A program made the position numbers and the translations under genes. The notes beneath the pieces are model-generated. The model worked only from the letters and a program-made list of their open reading frames with translations. It was not told the DNA's origin and did no database searches. A DNA stretch of 64,000 nucleotides from Tretioscincus oriximinensis (Eukaryota; Chordata; Lepidosauria; Squamata; Gymnophthalmidae). Every line of letters begins with the position of its first letter. The first letter of the stretch is position 1. The stretch is from NCBI GenBank assembly GCA_022410635.1, contig JAJVDF010000365.1:468684-532683 (forward strand), written 5' to 3'. Positions 39,008 to 50,362 of the stretch are shown piece by piece.

Positions 39008-41100
39008 TGGAGGGAGAGGGGCAGAGTGGGGAGAGGACGTTAGCCACATAACCCACTTGTAGATGGTTCCACGAGGCCAATGGGAACCATCAGGCCAAAA
39101 TGTCCTTTGAGGATGGTCCTTCACCAAGGTTGGGTGGACAGAGGGCATTCTGCAGAAAAAGATGGACTCAATATAGGGATGCTGTAAGAGAAGGGCTGTT
39201 TTTAAATTGTTTCCTTTGAGGAGACCAAAAACAATCATGGAATTAACCATGTTTTGAACAGGAAAAAAAATGTTACAAGGGTCAAAAAGGTTGGGGAACA
39301 ATCCGAGGGTGTCTCCACAGTATCTGGTAAGATAACGCATCCGTCCTTAAGCCATGGGTTTTGGATACTGCTAAAAGCAGTAACAAAGTCTGACAATCCA
39401 GGTAAAATCCATTGGGCCTTTATCCCATGCAAGTTTCCTCATAGTCAAAGGGAGTTTTGCAAGGATCTCTTGATACCCTTGTGTCCCAATCAACCAGGTT
39501 CATCTTTGAGAACTTCACGATGAGTTAGTATACAAAGGGAGACCCAGTTAGATTTCCTACCTCAAGTATTGCAGTGGCTTGTCCTGGCACCATTTGACTT
39601 GACAGTGGAAGATGCTGCGCTGGGACCTTGGGGGGCTGTGTTCCAGAGCCCCACTCAGCTGTGAAAATCCGTAGATAATTTTGGGCCAGTACCTGCTTCT
39701 CAGCCTTAACCAACTTCACAGGGTCGTTGTGAGGATAAAACAGATAATGAGCCATGCATTTCAATTTAGGTTTCTTTGGCAGAGAGGTAGAATCAGTTAG
39801 GACTGAATTCCAGATCAGGGAGCAAGGAAAGTATGCTGAACTCTCAGAAGGGATACACCTATAAGGTCTAAATATGAAGTTTCTGATCTGATAATTAAAA
39901 GCACAAGAGCATTAGAACCAGGTCAGTCTGAAACTGATTCTCTATAAAGGACCCATGGAAATGTTAATACAACAACATTCAAACAGGAACTATCTAAACT
40001 AAGCCCTTCCATTAAATTGGGGCAACTTTTGCTGGAGAGAGCAGCATCCAGCTGCCTCTACCAGGGGCCTGCTTGCACTTCCTGTTTCAGCAGCTTGTTG
40101 AGCCATCCGGTTGTGATTCCTTATGGACCATAGCACACCGGGGGCCCTCTGAAGATAAGATAAGCTTTCCTATGCATAGTAGCCAGAAGTTGTAGTAAGT
40201 CAGTGTAAGATAATACCTGAAGCTGAAACTGGTCATTGTTGTGTGTTGCTTTCATGAGTGTGATCAAATAGCTCATCTGTTGTTGTTTTTTGTCATCTCT
40301 TCACCTAGGATTTCTCATCTCTCTCTCACACACACACAAAGATTACCAAACAGTTCATCTATAAGGTGCCTAAAAACTGTCTTATTTTACCTCACTGTTT
40401 GTGTCATTTCTTTTTTGAAATAACATATGCTGTTCATTGATTGGTCACTCAGTTGCCTCATTTTCCATAGTCCTTGTCAGCTGTTTCCCTCCTTTGAACT
40501 TCCATAGGTTCTTACCCAAGCTGACCAAGAAAGAATTATCCTTGGTGTTACGATTTCCCTTATGAGGAAAGGGTCATCATCCATTTCCAGACTTTGGGAC
40601 AGGGCAGGGGTAAAATGTCTTAACTTGTGTTTGGATGAAGGAAGTTCTAACTATACTAAGATGCCAAGGGTAATTGCTTGGGGGCAGAAATCCCTGATGA
40701 TCAATTTAGATCCCCGTGGTGTAAAGAATACAAAGGTTGAGCCCAAGCAATTGCGGCCCATTCTGGGAAGGAATTTGGGGCAGGGGGGGAGATTTTGAAA
40801 TTTACTAGCCATGTCTTGCATCCCCTTGGGGATCTGTTTTATTCTGTTTGAGAACAAACATTTGACTTCCCATTACAGAGGAGAGGTGACTAGACCTCTG
40901 TAATACATGCCACGTAGCATTTGTACTTCATTGCTACATTGTGCGAACATTCCTTTGTATTTAAACACCACTGGCTGGGTTTAGGCTGTCAACAGTTGAA
41001 TATAGAAACAAAATTTGAAAATGTCCCACATGCAGTACTAGGAGATGAATAGGAATCGACTAGGAGTATGTGAGATGAAATCCAATTAGGAGCTTTGATT
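39008..41100. other. ZBTB gene 3' UTR and intergenic sequence
   Basis: No repeat was recognised in the first ~1 kb after the stop, so the 3' UTR probably lies here. I see no clear AATAAA close by and cannot place the end. Nothing gene-like follows. Confidence 0.4.
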
Positions 41101-41104
41101 CAAG

Positions 41105-41560
41105 GCTTTGATTCAAGGCTTCTGCCCATACTTAAATGTTAGGAAGGGAATTGAAAACAAAGCAAGTGTTGTTTTGCCTCTTTATAAATCTGTGGAGAGT
41201 CCACTTTTGAAATACTGTGTACAATTTTCGTTATCACATTTTAGAAAAGTTATTGTGCTACTAGAGAAGATGGGAAAAGGGCAACAAGAATGATCAAGGG
41301 GCTGGAACCACACCTCCCTTATGAAATCAGACTGCAACATCCCAGCCTCTTCAGCCTCAAAAGATGGCGTTTAAGAAGTGATCTGATTGAAGTGTAAAAA
41401 AACATGCATGGGATGGATAAGAGGAACGGAGAAAAAAAGCAACCTTTCTCTACCACACAACACTAGGACCAGGAGGCATTCCTTCAAAATGATAAATAGA
41501 AGACTGAGGACAGACAAGGGAAAGTATTTTTTCACCCAGAGAGTTATTGGTCAAGGAATT
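41105..41560 (+). repeat. CR1-like LINE, reverse transcriptase C-terminus and 3' end
   Basis: The frame at 41108 still reads VVLPLYKSVESPLLKYCVQF, the decayed [17 protein letters not shown] block. GCAACAAGAATGATCAAGGG and CACCCAGAGAGTTATTGG follow. Confidence 0.75.
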
Positions 41561-42194
41561 ACAACCCCAAACTTCCATTGAGGGGGTTTCGATAGATGTT
41601 GACCTGTGTATTAGCTGGTCTGTGAAACATCTGATACTAGTGAGTAAGCCTGCAAAATTGGGTTGATAAGGCAGCTCCCCCTCCCTACTCCCTCCTGCAT
41701 GGCTCCACCTCCCTCTGTTAAGTGCATCAGCAGTGGCTTGCACATTGCCCTCTCCAAAGGCTACTCAATCCACCATATTGGACATACAGCCAGGCAGCCT
41801 ACAGCGCTGCTGAGTTCAACATTCTGAGCCCTGTCATTGGTTCATGAAAACCAATGACAGACCTCGAAATCTTGGTCTCGGCAATGAGAGTCTTCTTATT
41901 AGTAGAGTAAACTTGAGGGTGGGTTGCTGGGATATGGAGTTGGTCTCAGGCCTTCAGAATTTGAACCAAAGAGAGATGAATAGAAAACACTGGATACTGG
42001 AGAAATGTGAACCACACCACCTAGTTCTTGTTACCTTTCTACTAACTACACACAAGGTATTGTGAACTTGTCGCTGAGTTTTATTCTGGTCTATATCTCA
42101 CAATAGGAGTTTGTGATCCATGTGCAACTATAGACTGGCAAACCTCCAATGTGATTATGCCTGCCATAGTCTACACTGGAATGTAGAGCAGCTA

Positions 42195-42292
42195 GACTGC
42201 CCAGGTGCAATTGGTGGGCCTCTGTGTGAGACAGAATGCTGGACTAGATGGGCTCTGGCCCCATTCAGCAGGGCTCCTCTTACGTTCTTATG
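42195..42292 (+). repeat. CR1-like LINE tail
   Basis: GACTGCCCAGGTGCAATTGG, GAATGCTGGACTAGATGGGC and CTCCTCTTACGTTCTTATG. Confidence 0.8.
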
Positions 42293-42639
42293 TCTAGGAA
42301 AAGGTAAGGCTCACTGGGCAGAAAGGGCCTAGATACTTAAAAGCGAGTTTGCATTTGAAGTGAACATAAGTGTGTGTGGGAGGGGCTGAGAGTGAAAGTG
42401 AAGAAATAATTACTAGTTGTCCCAGGGATGCATAATTAGACACGCCTTAGTAATCTTGCATCTGATTTTCAGTACTAGAGTCATCTATGCCTTGTGTCCT
42501 TCTGAAAGTGCAACCTACTTTTGGGTGAGGCTTCTATTTGTGGCATAGTGCCATACTTAACCCCATTTTAAAAATGACGCTAATTGTAAAATCAGAAAAG
42601 ATTGTTTCACTCAACATCAGTGGATGCTATCAATACACT

Positions 42640-43065
42640 CTCACCTTTGAGAACCTAAGAGGAGCCCTGCAGAATCTGTCCAGAACCCATCTAGTCCAGC
42701 CTTCTGTCTCACACAGAAGCCCACCAATTGCATTTGGGAAGCAGAAGAAAGAAAACCCTCATCTGTTCTCGATTCCCTGCAAATGGTATTTCAGAAATCC
42801 TGCCTGTTGCTCCATTCTGGAGGCAGGATCGAGAGATCCATCCTCGTAGCTATTGATAACCTTGGCAACCATAAATTTGTCTAATCCTGTCTTAAGGCTA
42901 TCCAGCCTGCTAGCTACCACCACCACCTCTGGAAGTAAATTCCATATACTGGTGACCCTTTGGGTAAATAAGTACTTTCCTTTGTCTTCATTCTTCTGCC
43001 CATCAGTTTTAAGGAAGGCCCCCTGGCCCTGGTGTTGTGTGATAGAGGAAATAATTTTTTTGTTC
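42640..43065 (-). repeat. CR1-like LINE 3' end, reverse orientation
   Basis: GAACCTAAGAGGAGCCCTGC, GTCTCACACAGAAGCCCACC, CTGTTGCTCCATTCTGGAGG and TAGCTACCACCACCACCTCT. Confidence 0.8.
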
Positions 43066-43199
43066 TTTGTCGCCAGTATTTCCTTTCTGTCATTTTCCTT
43101 GGTCCTATTTCACCTACCAACAAAAAAAGCAGAATAGAGTAAGCTGGTATAATTGTGATGAGCTGTTCTGCTGAGTCTGATGGCTACTGATATCAGAAG

Positions 43200-43510
43200 C
43201 AGGGGCGGACTGGCTAGGGTGCCAGCTTGCCTGATGGCAAGTGGACCCTTGGGGTTTACCTGTGTTTTGAAAGCTGTGGCTAGTCTGTGATGCTTTGTGT
43301 GCATGGAGCGGCCCTGGTATTTCAGCTGTACGCAAATCCCAGTATATGCTAGACGGAGAATTGGTGCATGGCGTATGTGGTCTTTGGATTTGGCAGTCAC
43401 CACGTGGGCGCTGTCATCCCTGCATGGTCCCTCCCACTGTGCTGTTGTCCAATGGGTGGGCTCCCCTTTGTCTCCTGGCAACCAGTATTGCTCAGTTCAA
43501 TCCGCCACTG
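43200..43510. mobile_element. Non-autonomous hAT element with target duplication
   Basis: The ends are CAGGGGCGGACTGG and CAATCCGCCACTG. The flanks ATCAGAAG and CTCAGATG match at 6 of 8, as expected for an aged 8-base hAT target duplication. There is no coding capacity. Confidence 0.7.
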
Positions 43511-43519
43511 CTCAGATGT

Positions 43520-45935
43520 TGGCATGGAGGGAGAATTGAGGACAAGGAAGGTGCCAAACTTTCTGCTCGCCACCATTTCAAAGCGCCGTTTTTGGTTACG
43601 CTACCTCACAAGATTGTAACTACAGAAAGAAGATGATGTAGGAAATCTCTGTTCTTTCTTTAAGAAGGAGAAATCAGTCCAGTTTCTGAGAAAGTCACAG
43701 TTTTTCTTAGGCTTGAAGGACATTTTATGTATCAGCCAACACACGAATGGTTAACCCAAGAGAATTTTATTTACTTCTTTTCTCTCTGATGTGGCGACTG
43801 CATCAGTTAGTCAGCAGCTTTTAAGAACAAACAGGTTTTCAAATTGAGAACCGCAGAACAAATTCTTCCAAATTAAAACAAAACAAACACCTGATACGGA
43901 TCTCTTTGGCTTCCAGTCACCGAGCATTCCGAAGCGTCTCTCCAGTTTTCTCGTGTCCCCAGATGTCCCTGTTTAATTTCAAAATCACGCTGAGTGTAAA
44001 CTTGGCAGGAATGGGAATTCAGTAGCAAATGCCGAGGAGTCAAAACAGTTAGAAACAAAGCCAGGTATATGGGAGATGATAACAAAATGATAATTGACAC
44101 CTTTTTCCGCTATTGTGTCAGCCGTCTGATAACATTTCATTCCGAAACGCCTAACAACCACTCCCTATATGATTAACATTGGATTGCACTGTTGGGAGAA
44201 CTGTTATCTAAGAACTAGTGGAATAAGCCTGTTACCTGAGTGCAATGCAGTGGGGGTGGAGAAAGGTCTAGTTTATTCTTCTCTCTCCCCCCATCCCCGT
44301 TTATTTCTTCCCTCTTCCTGTGTTTGTCCTTCCTTGTTCCTACTGGTGTGCTGGGCCAGATTCCATGGCAACCACTGCCAGCCTGGCCCTGACTTTAGAA
44401 CGTTGATGACATCACTCCGGGCCCTGGGATTCATCCAGATCTTGTCCCTTTGCACAGCCTTCAGTGACTATTGTCCCTAAAACCCGTTTCTTTTCACACA
44501 GTCCTTCCCTGGCACATGATGTGAAGACTCTTCATTCCTCCCTCGCCTTTTCATCTGGCACTTGCCACAGCTTGCATTAGCTCATTTCTCACCCAGCCGC
44601 ACTGTCAAACTCTTGGCTGGTTTAAATGCTCTGATGTGTGTTCTTCAGGCTAACTAGGCCAGAATGTAACCCAGCGTACGAGAATGTAACACTCTTACTG
44701 CTGCTCAGCCTCACACAGTTCCTGTCTGCTCAGAAGGTACTTGGAGGTGCTGAGACAATGTCAACGGGAGGATTAATGAGAAGCAGAAGTGATTGTGCCT
44801 TGTCAGGTAGCTGCACAGGTAGGAAGATGCAGAATGTATCCTCTGTCGACTTCCTAGGTTAACACATTTCTGAATGGATCCATTATTGTGTTTGCTGTTA
44901 AGTGAAGAGCAGTCACACACTTTTCCCAAAATCTGCTGAAATGTTTGCCACTGTGGCCATTTCTGTATTTAGTTTTAAATAATTTGGGGGTCTCAGGTTC
45001 TCTTTTGAGGCCAGAATAAGCCCCCCAAATTATATTTCCAGCAGAGTGCTGTGAAAGTGATTTATCTTGTTAAGAAGCTACGAACCTAACTAGAAGCAGA
45101 GCAGTTTCTCAGCTGAAGCACAAGCCTTTTATATTATGGTCCAGGGTCCTCGGACCAATAGGCTTTCACTGTTGGCCCTTTCGAGAAGGTTTCAAATATT
45201 TGAACCAATATGCATTCGAGATTCTTGAGTTCAAATATTTGAATCTCTGATCCTCTTAACAAGTAAACAACCGTAATCTTTAACTGCCAATATCTGCTTC
45301 TTCTGCTACTAAGCCTTTGACTTCCAGACAGTCCTCCTGGTCCAAGGAAGAATGTTTCAGGCTGTTTGCAGCTTGGGAACAGGAACATCCCCTGAAATTT
45401 TTTTGAACAATCATAACAATAGAGATTCCAATCAATGGTGGATCTTCTGTTTCACTTTCATCGTAGAACAGAATTATTGTCTGGGGAAGATTTTAGTCGT
45501 GCTTCATTACTGTATAAGCAGAGAACATCATGAGCAATCTGGGTGCGAAATTGGCCATCTACTACTCAAACCTTGTGTATCCTGCACTCCACGGCCGCTC
45601 TGTCCCAAGATAATGTGATCATGGCCATTACTGAAGAGGATTTTTCAAGGCGACAAGTGAAATGGAAGAAGATTGAAAGTCTTTTGCCGCCATGCCACCA
45701 GTTATCAGCCGTTCAAGTCCAGCTCAACAGGTTTGTCTGTGGAGAAACTGTTTTCTACAACAGAGAGGTGTGGTTTCCTTACAAATTTGAAATTGTCTTG
45801 CTAGATAGCATCTCTGATATCTGGTCAGTTAACACATGAAATAGCTTGAAGGAGGCTTGAGTCAGCTGTTGAATTTGAACCTTTTTAAGCCTGGTTGCCT
45901 CTTGCATTCATAAATGATCTAAAGGTTAAGGTAAG
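43520..45935. other. Intergenic, no gene recognised
   Basis: About 2.4 kb between the ZBTB gene and CNFN without any repeat or exon that I can support. Open frames here are short and their composition is non-coding. Confidence 0.45.
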
Positions 45936-45936
45936 G

Positions 45937-46315
45937 AAGAAGAAGAACTGGGTTCTTATAGCCTACTTTTCTCACCCAAAGGGACTCAAAGCGCATTTTT
46001 GAAGAGCATTTTTCACCTGAAGGCTGACATTCTATCTTCCCCACCAGGCTGTGGTGGTTCCCATTTATCTACTCGCAGTCAGTTGCATCAGGCGGAGGCA
46101 TCAGTAGTAGGTGAAAGGACGACAGAATGCCTGTTCTGTGGCAACAGGAATGGGCTTAATCCACTAGAAGGAGCAGAAGAATTGTGTTTTTATACCCCAC
46201 CCTTCTCTCCTCAGATGACTCGGAGTGACTTACAGTCTATTTTTCACATAAAGATTTACATCTATCTTCCCCCAACGCATTGTGGTGATACCTATTAATC
46301 TATCTGCAGTTACTT
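45937..46315 (-). repeat. Two family B SINE pieces, reverse orientation
   Basis: 45937-46095 has GAAGAAGAACTGGGTTCTTA and TCTATCTTCCCCACCAGG. A second piece at about 46165-46315 has GAAGAATTGTGTTTTTATAC and CATCTATCTTCCCCC. Confidence 0.65.
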
Positions 46316-46317
46316 GC

Positions 46318-46574
46318 TTTCTATTTATTTTATTTATTTGTACTTATATCCCGCCCTATACCCGAAGGTCTCAGGGCGGCCAACCATAGGGTGGCGCACA
46401 TAGCTTTTTGTTGCTTTCTCCACAACAGAGACCCTGTGAAGTAAGTGGGGCTGAGAGAGTTCTAAAGAACTGTGACTGGCCCAAGGTCACCCAGCTGGCT
46501 TTCATGGAGGAGTGGGGAATCGAACCAGGAGACTACCAGATAAGAGTCCCACACTCTAACCACTACACCAAACT
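46318..46574 (-). repeat. tRNA-derived SINE, family A, reverse orientation
   Basis: TTTATTTGTACTTATATCCC, CCCGAAGGTCTCAGGGCGGC, CAAGGTCACCCAGCTGGC, GGGGAATCGAACCAGGAG and CTAACCACTACACCAAAC. Near full length. Confidence 0.88.
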
Positions 46575-46859
46575 ATTAGCTAGGTTGGGTGAAGTTGAGG
46601 CCTGTAGAGGGAGCTCACTGCCCTCCATGGCAGACACTTGAGGCTGTGAATGCCAGTCACTCTGTTGAAAGATGGTTGCTCTGAATTTCTGCACCACCGT
46701 GCCTCTTGTGCAACCGTGAATGGACTGAGCTTTCTGTAGTAGAGCAAGAAAGGTGTCTTGGGGTTTCAGTGGACAGCTCAATGAAGACATCAAACCCAAC
46801 GCACAGCAGCGATGAAAGCTGTTAATTAGAAAAGGAATACAAAGTAGACCAGTAAGCAT

Positions 46860-47130
46860 CGTTGCATCTGTTCAATCTATGTTGAGGTCATCTTTGGGAC
46901 TATCGTGTACCATTCTGGTTGCCACACCTCGGAAGGGATGTTGTGGAACTGGAAAGAATGCAGATAAGGACAAGAAGGATCAAGGGGATGAAACACAAAT
47001 CTCCTAAGAAATCGGGCTGCAATATCTTGGCCGCTTCAGCTTTGAAAGATGACATTCAGGCTAGAAGGAAGTTGTAAAAAAGGTGAAATCGAATGCCACT
47101 TGGTGCTTGAAATACCCAAGAGCAATTGTG
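46860..47130 (+). repeat. CR1-like LINE 3' fragment, diverged
   Basis: CATTCTGGTTGCCACACCTC, CAAGAAGGATCAAGGGGATG and GGGCTGCAATATCTTGGCC. Confidence 0.6.
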
Positions 47131-47162
47131 GGCCACTGTGTAAGACAGGATCCTGAACTAAG

Positions 47163-47358
47163 TCTGGTAGTGGTTACCAGGAAATCTGGTTTGATCTTGC
47201 ACTCCTCCCCAAAAAGCCAGCTGGGTGACCTTGGCCTAGTCACAGTTCTTTAGAGCTCTCTCAGCCTCACCTACTTCACAAGATGTCCATTGTGATGAGA
47301 AGAACAGAAGGTTGTGTTGAGAAAAACAGGATATAAAAACTGACCCTTCTTCTTAAGT
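47163..47358 (+). repeat. tRNA-derived SINE, family A, 5' truncated
   Basis: AAAAAGCCAGCTGGGTGACC, CTCTCTCAGCCTCACCTAC and AAAACAGGATATAAAAACTG. Confidence 0.7.
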
Positions 47359-47359
47359 A

Positions 47360-48470
47360 GGCTGTGACCTGATCCAACAGGGTTTTTCTTACACATTTTC
47401 ATAGTCATACTAGGAAACCTGTTATTATTAAGAAAATGAACATTGGAAGTTTCAGCTCTATGCGGAGTTAGAGCCTGTTGCCTAAACAGGCTGATCTAAC
47501 AAAATACTGGACCTATTGCAAAATTGATTTTATTACCAGTTCAACATCAATTGCGTGTTGTTGGCTATTTCTGAAAAAGCAATTGACCGTTTAAACAATC
47601 CAGGAACAAAAGCGGATTTAGTCAGCTCTGTGGATTTAGTCAGCTCACCAATGGAATCTCCTATAACCCTGAATCTGCTAAGCTCTGATCAGTTCTGTTG
47701 GCAGCTGGTACAGCCCATGGGAACAGACATCCAGGTTTGCAGAGGGTGTGGAATGAAAGGTTGGGGAAGATGAGCGAAGTTTTACTTTCCAGTGACAGCA
47801 CCACACAAATTCCACCTGCCTCTCGCCCCTTTCGGAGCCTGTTCTGATGGAGATCTGGGTGGAAGGGGCCTCATAACCTCTCTGTGTCATGGACTATTTC
47901 CCGGAAAAAGATAAAAGACAGGTCTCTCCAATAGGGAGACCATGGCACAAACGTGAACAAAACCAGTGGCTTCTAAGCTAAGGCACACATTGTGGGAGCA
48001 AGACAGCTGAGCTGCTGTCCTTTTATAGCAGACTTCCACCACTAGCAGGGGCCCCTCCCAGCATGTTTCCTTACCTTGTTTGATCCTCAGCACTGCATGG
48101 CTGGGTCTCTGGCCTAATTACTGCACCACATGCCAACAAGCAGTTCCAAATAGTACTGATTACTGCTTGTTGTCACACGGTGCAGTAATTAGCACACCAG
48201 AGACCACATTGCACTGAAGAGCTTAAAAATAACGTAAGGAAACTGGGTGGGAGAGTCCAGGCTCACCAGGGCACCCCCTCTAATGGCCCAACCTTTGGGG
48301 CCTGGGGCAGGGCCCCAGCTTGCCCTGTGGCAGCTTCACCCCTGCCTTCCTCCTACCAAGCCAATAACCCTCTGCAGCTGAGACACCTTAGTCCTCATCC
48401 TGCAAGAACTCATTATCAAGCCCAGCACACAACAATAGCAGCTAATCTGCTTCTCCATCCCTTCTGTTGG
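47360..48470. other. Intergenic, no gene recognised
   Basis: No convincing repeat or exon. The GCAGTAATTA and CTGTGTCATGG phrases have no recognised meaning. Confidence 0.4.
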
Positions 48471-48473
48471 AAA

Positions 48474-48712
48474 CTTATTTATATATACTTATATCCCACC
48501 CTGTACCTGAAGGTCTCAGGGTGGCCAACCAAAGAGTGGCACATATAGCTTTTGTTGCTTTCTCCACAACAGACACCCTGTGAGGTAGGTGGCGCTGGGA
48601 GAGTTCTAAAGAACTGTGACTGGCCCAAGGTCACCCAGCTGGCTTTCATGGAGGAGTGGGGAATCGAACTGGGAAACTACCAGATAAAGAGTCCAACACT
48701 CTAACCACTATA
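48474..48712 (-). repeat. tRNA-derived SINE, family A, reverse orientation
   Basis: ACTTATATCCCACCCTGTAC, GAAGGTCTCAGGGTGGCC, CCCAAGGTCACCCAGCTGG, GGGAATCGAACTGGGAAAC and CACTCTAACCACTATAC. Confidence 0.85.
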
Positions 48713-48714
48713 CT

Positions 48715-50244
48715 TTTCCTACGCTGTTCCTGGGGCCCTGGGGATGACAAGGGAGCTGGAGCTGACAAGGGCTTGGTAGCCGTAGTGTAGTAGTCTGGCA
48801 GGGGCAGCACAAGATTTTGGGCCTGGCTGTGAATCCCCGCCTCCTTCTATCTGCACTTTTGGTTCTAGTCCTGCAGGACCTACTTATTTGGAGTCTGCAG
48901 GCATCAGCCCTGTGATCCCTGGCTCTTCCTCCAAGTCCTCCCCCAGGTGTCATGCTGGGGTCATGTGACGCCAGATAGCTTGCTGTCCATGAAGCCATGT
49001 GCTCACCGCTGCTGAGGGGAACCCTAGTGAGGGCAAGTTCATGCCAACAGTCAGGCAGAGCTTACGCATAGCCCTGGACCCTTGGCAGGACCTTATGGAT
49101 GGTGAACAACCTGGTGCTAAGCACTCAGCACCCTGCAGAGGGGTTCCTTCACCTCCGATTCCTATCAGAATAGTCTCTGGGGTCCTGACCTGAGTGGCTG
49201 TATGGAAGAGTGGATGACATTTGCAGAATGCAGTGGAATACGTACCTTCCTCTACCTTTGGTTCCCCACACCTGCAAACCCAAATTGTCATCCCCACAGG
49301 CCACCGCTGGTCACAACAACCCCCTTGGTACACAAACTGCAAATTTACAATTCAGAGCAATCAACTTTAAGCTTCAACCAGGGCTTCCACGGAGCTTGGA
49401 CTCACGTTATCCCAGGCTGGCTGGTAGCACTGGTGGGATTAAAATAATGTAACAACGCATTCTCTTTTGGGAACACAATCTTAAGTAATGGATTCCAGGA
49501 AGCAGCGGCTGGAAATGACATCCTGCGTGGTTCATAACGGGTTCACCAAACTCAAGAAAAAATTAGGGATCGGCTTTATTGCACCAGTGCAAAGCGGCTG
49601 AATCCCACCACTGCTTCTACCCACTGCTAGCTGGCCACCATTCCTTCACATCTGCCCCATTTAGAGAGAATCCAAGTCACCGCCTTAAATAACGTGGTTC
49701 CTATCAAAGAGCAGGTGGCGGCAATGATCACATCTTCTGATGGTGCATTTTGAGTTACGGGAAGGATAATTACAAGCTTCCACGCCACAGCACGCCTCTC
49801 TTCCGGGCTATTATAAACCACTGCCGTTTGCCTTTGGATGAATTCAGCAGAGGGTGTGCCCAGAGTTGACACCTACCTCTTCCCAATTACATCCTTCTTC
49901 CTCTTCCATCCTTTGCCCAGATCTCTCAAAGTTAAGAGGAGACCAGAAGCAGCCTAGGGATGAAGTTCTAGTTTCCTTGCAGGGGGAACCTTGGGCTTCC
50001 CAGCATCATGACTACACGGAGTTGCTATTGGAAATATCTCAAAGTTGTTTCATCAAACCTAAATAGATCCGTAAGAAGAAAGAATTGTAGCTTCATCACT
50101 CTTCAAATACCAGATTGGAAAGCCAACAGAACCACCCTCTTCTTCCCAGGGGAAATGCAAGCTATTTAGGAACGGAATCACTGGACGCCTTTGCCTTGCT
50201 CCAAGTTCCCAGAGTCTCTCCTTTCCTTAACCCCGGGACCCTGC
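48715..50244 (+). other. CNFN upstream region
   Basis: GC-moderate flank with one hAT-like element at 49428-49613. The CNFN promoter and any 5' UTR exon should be here, but no TATA box or splice site can be defended. Confidence 0.4.
49428..49613. mobile_element. Non-autonomous hAT-like element, family D copy 2
   Basis: The left CACTGGTGGGATTAAAA and right GGCTGAATCCCACCACTG are inverted ends. CAATCTTAAGTAATGG is shared with the 17.5-kb copy. It is shorter and no target duplication is visible. Confidence 0.55.
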
Positions 50245-50362
50245 ATGGCATTCCAGCCCTGCCCGGTGGTCACTCAACCCACAGCTGTCAGCAGGTGTTG
50301 CCAATCACCATACCGGGACTGGAAAACAGGCCTTATGGATTGCAGTGCCGACAAAACCATCT
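50245..50362 (+). CDS. CNFN: CNFN coding exon 1 (residues 1-40)
   Basis: From ATG (MAFQPCPVVTQP) to the donor T|GTGAGTG; it ends one base into a Cys codon. DWKTGLMDC corresponds to human DWHTGLTDC. Confidence 0.92.
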
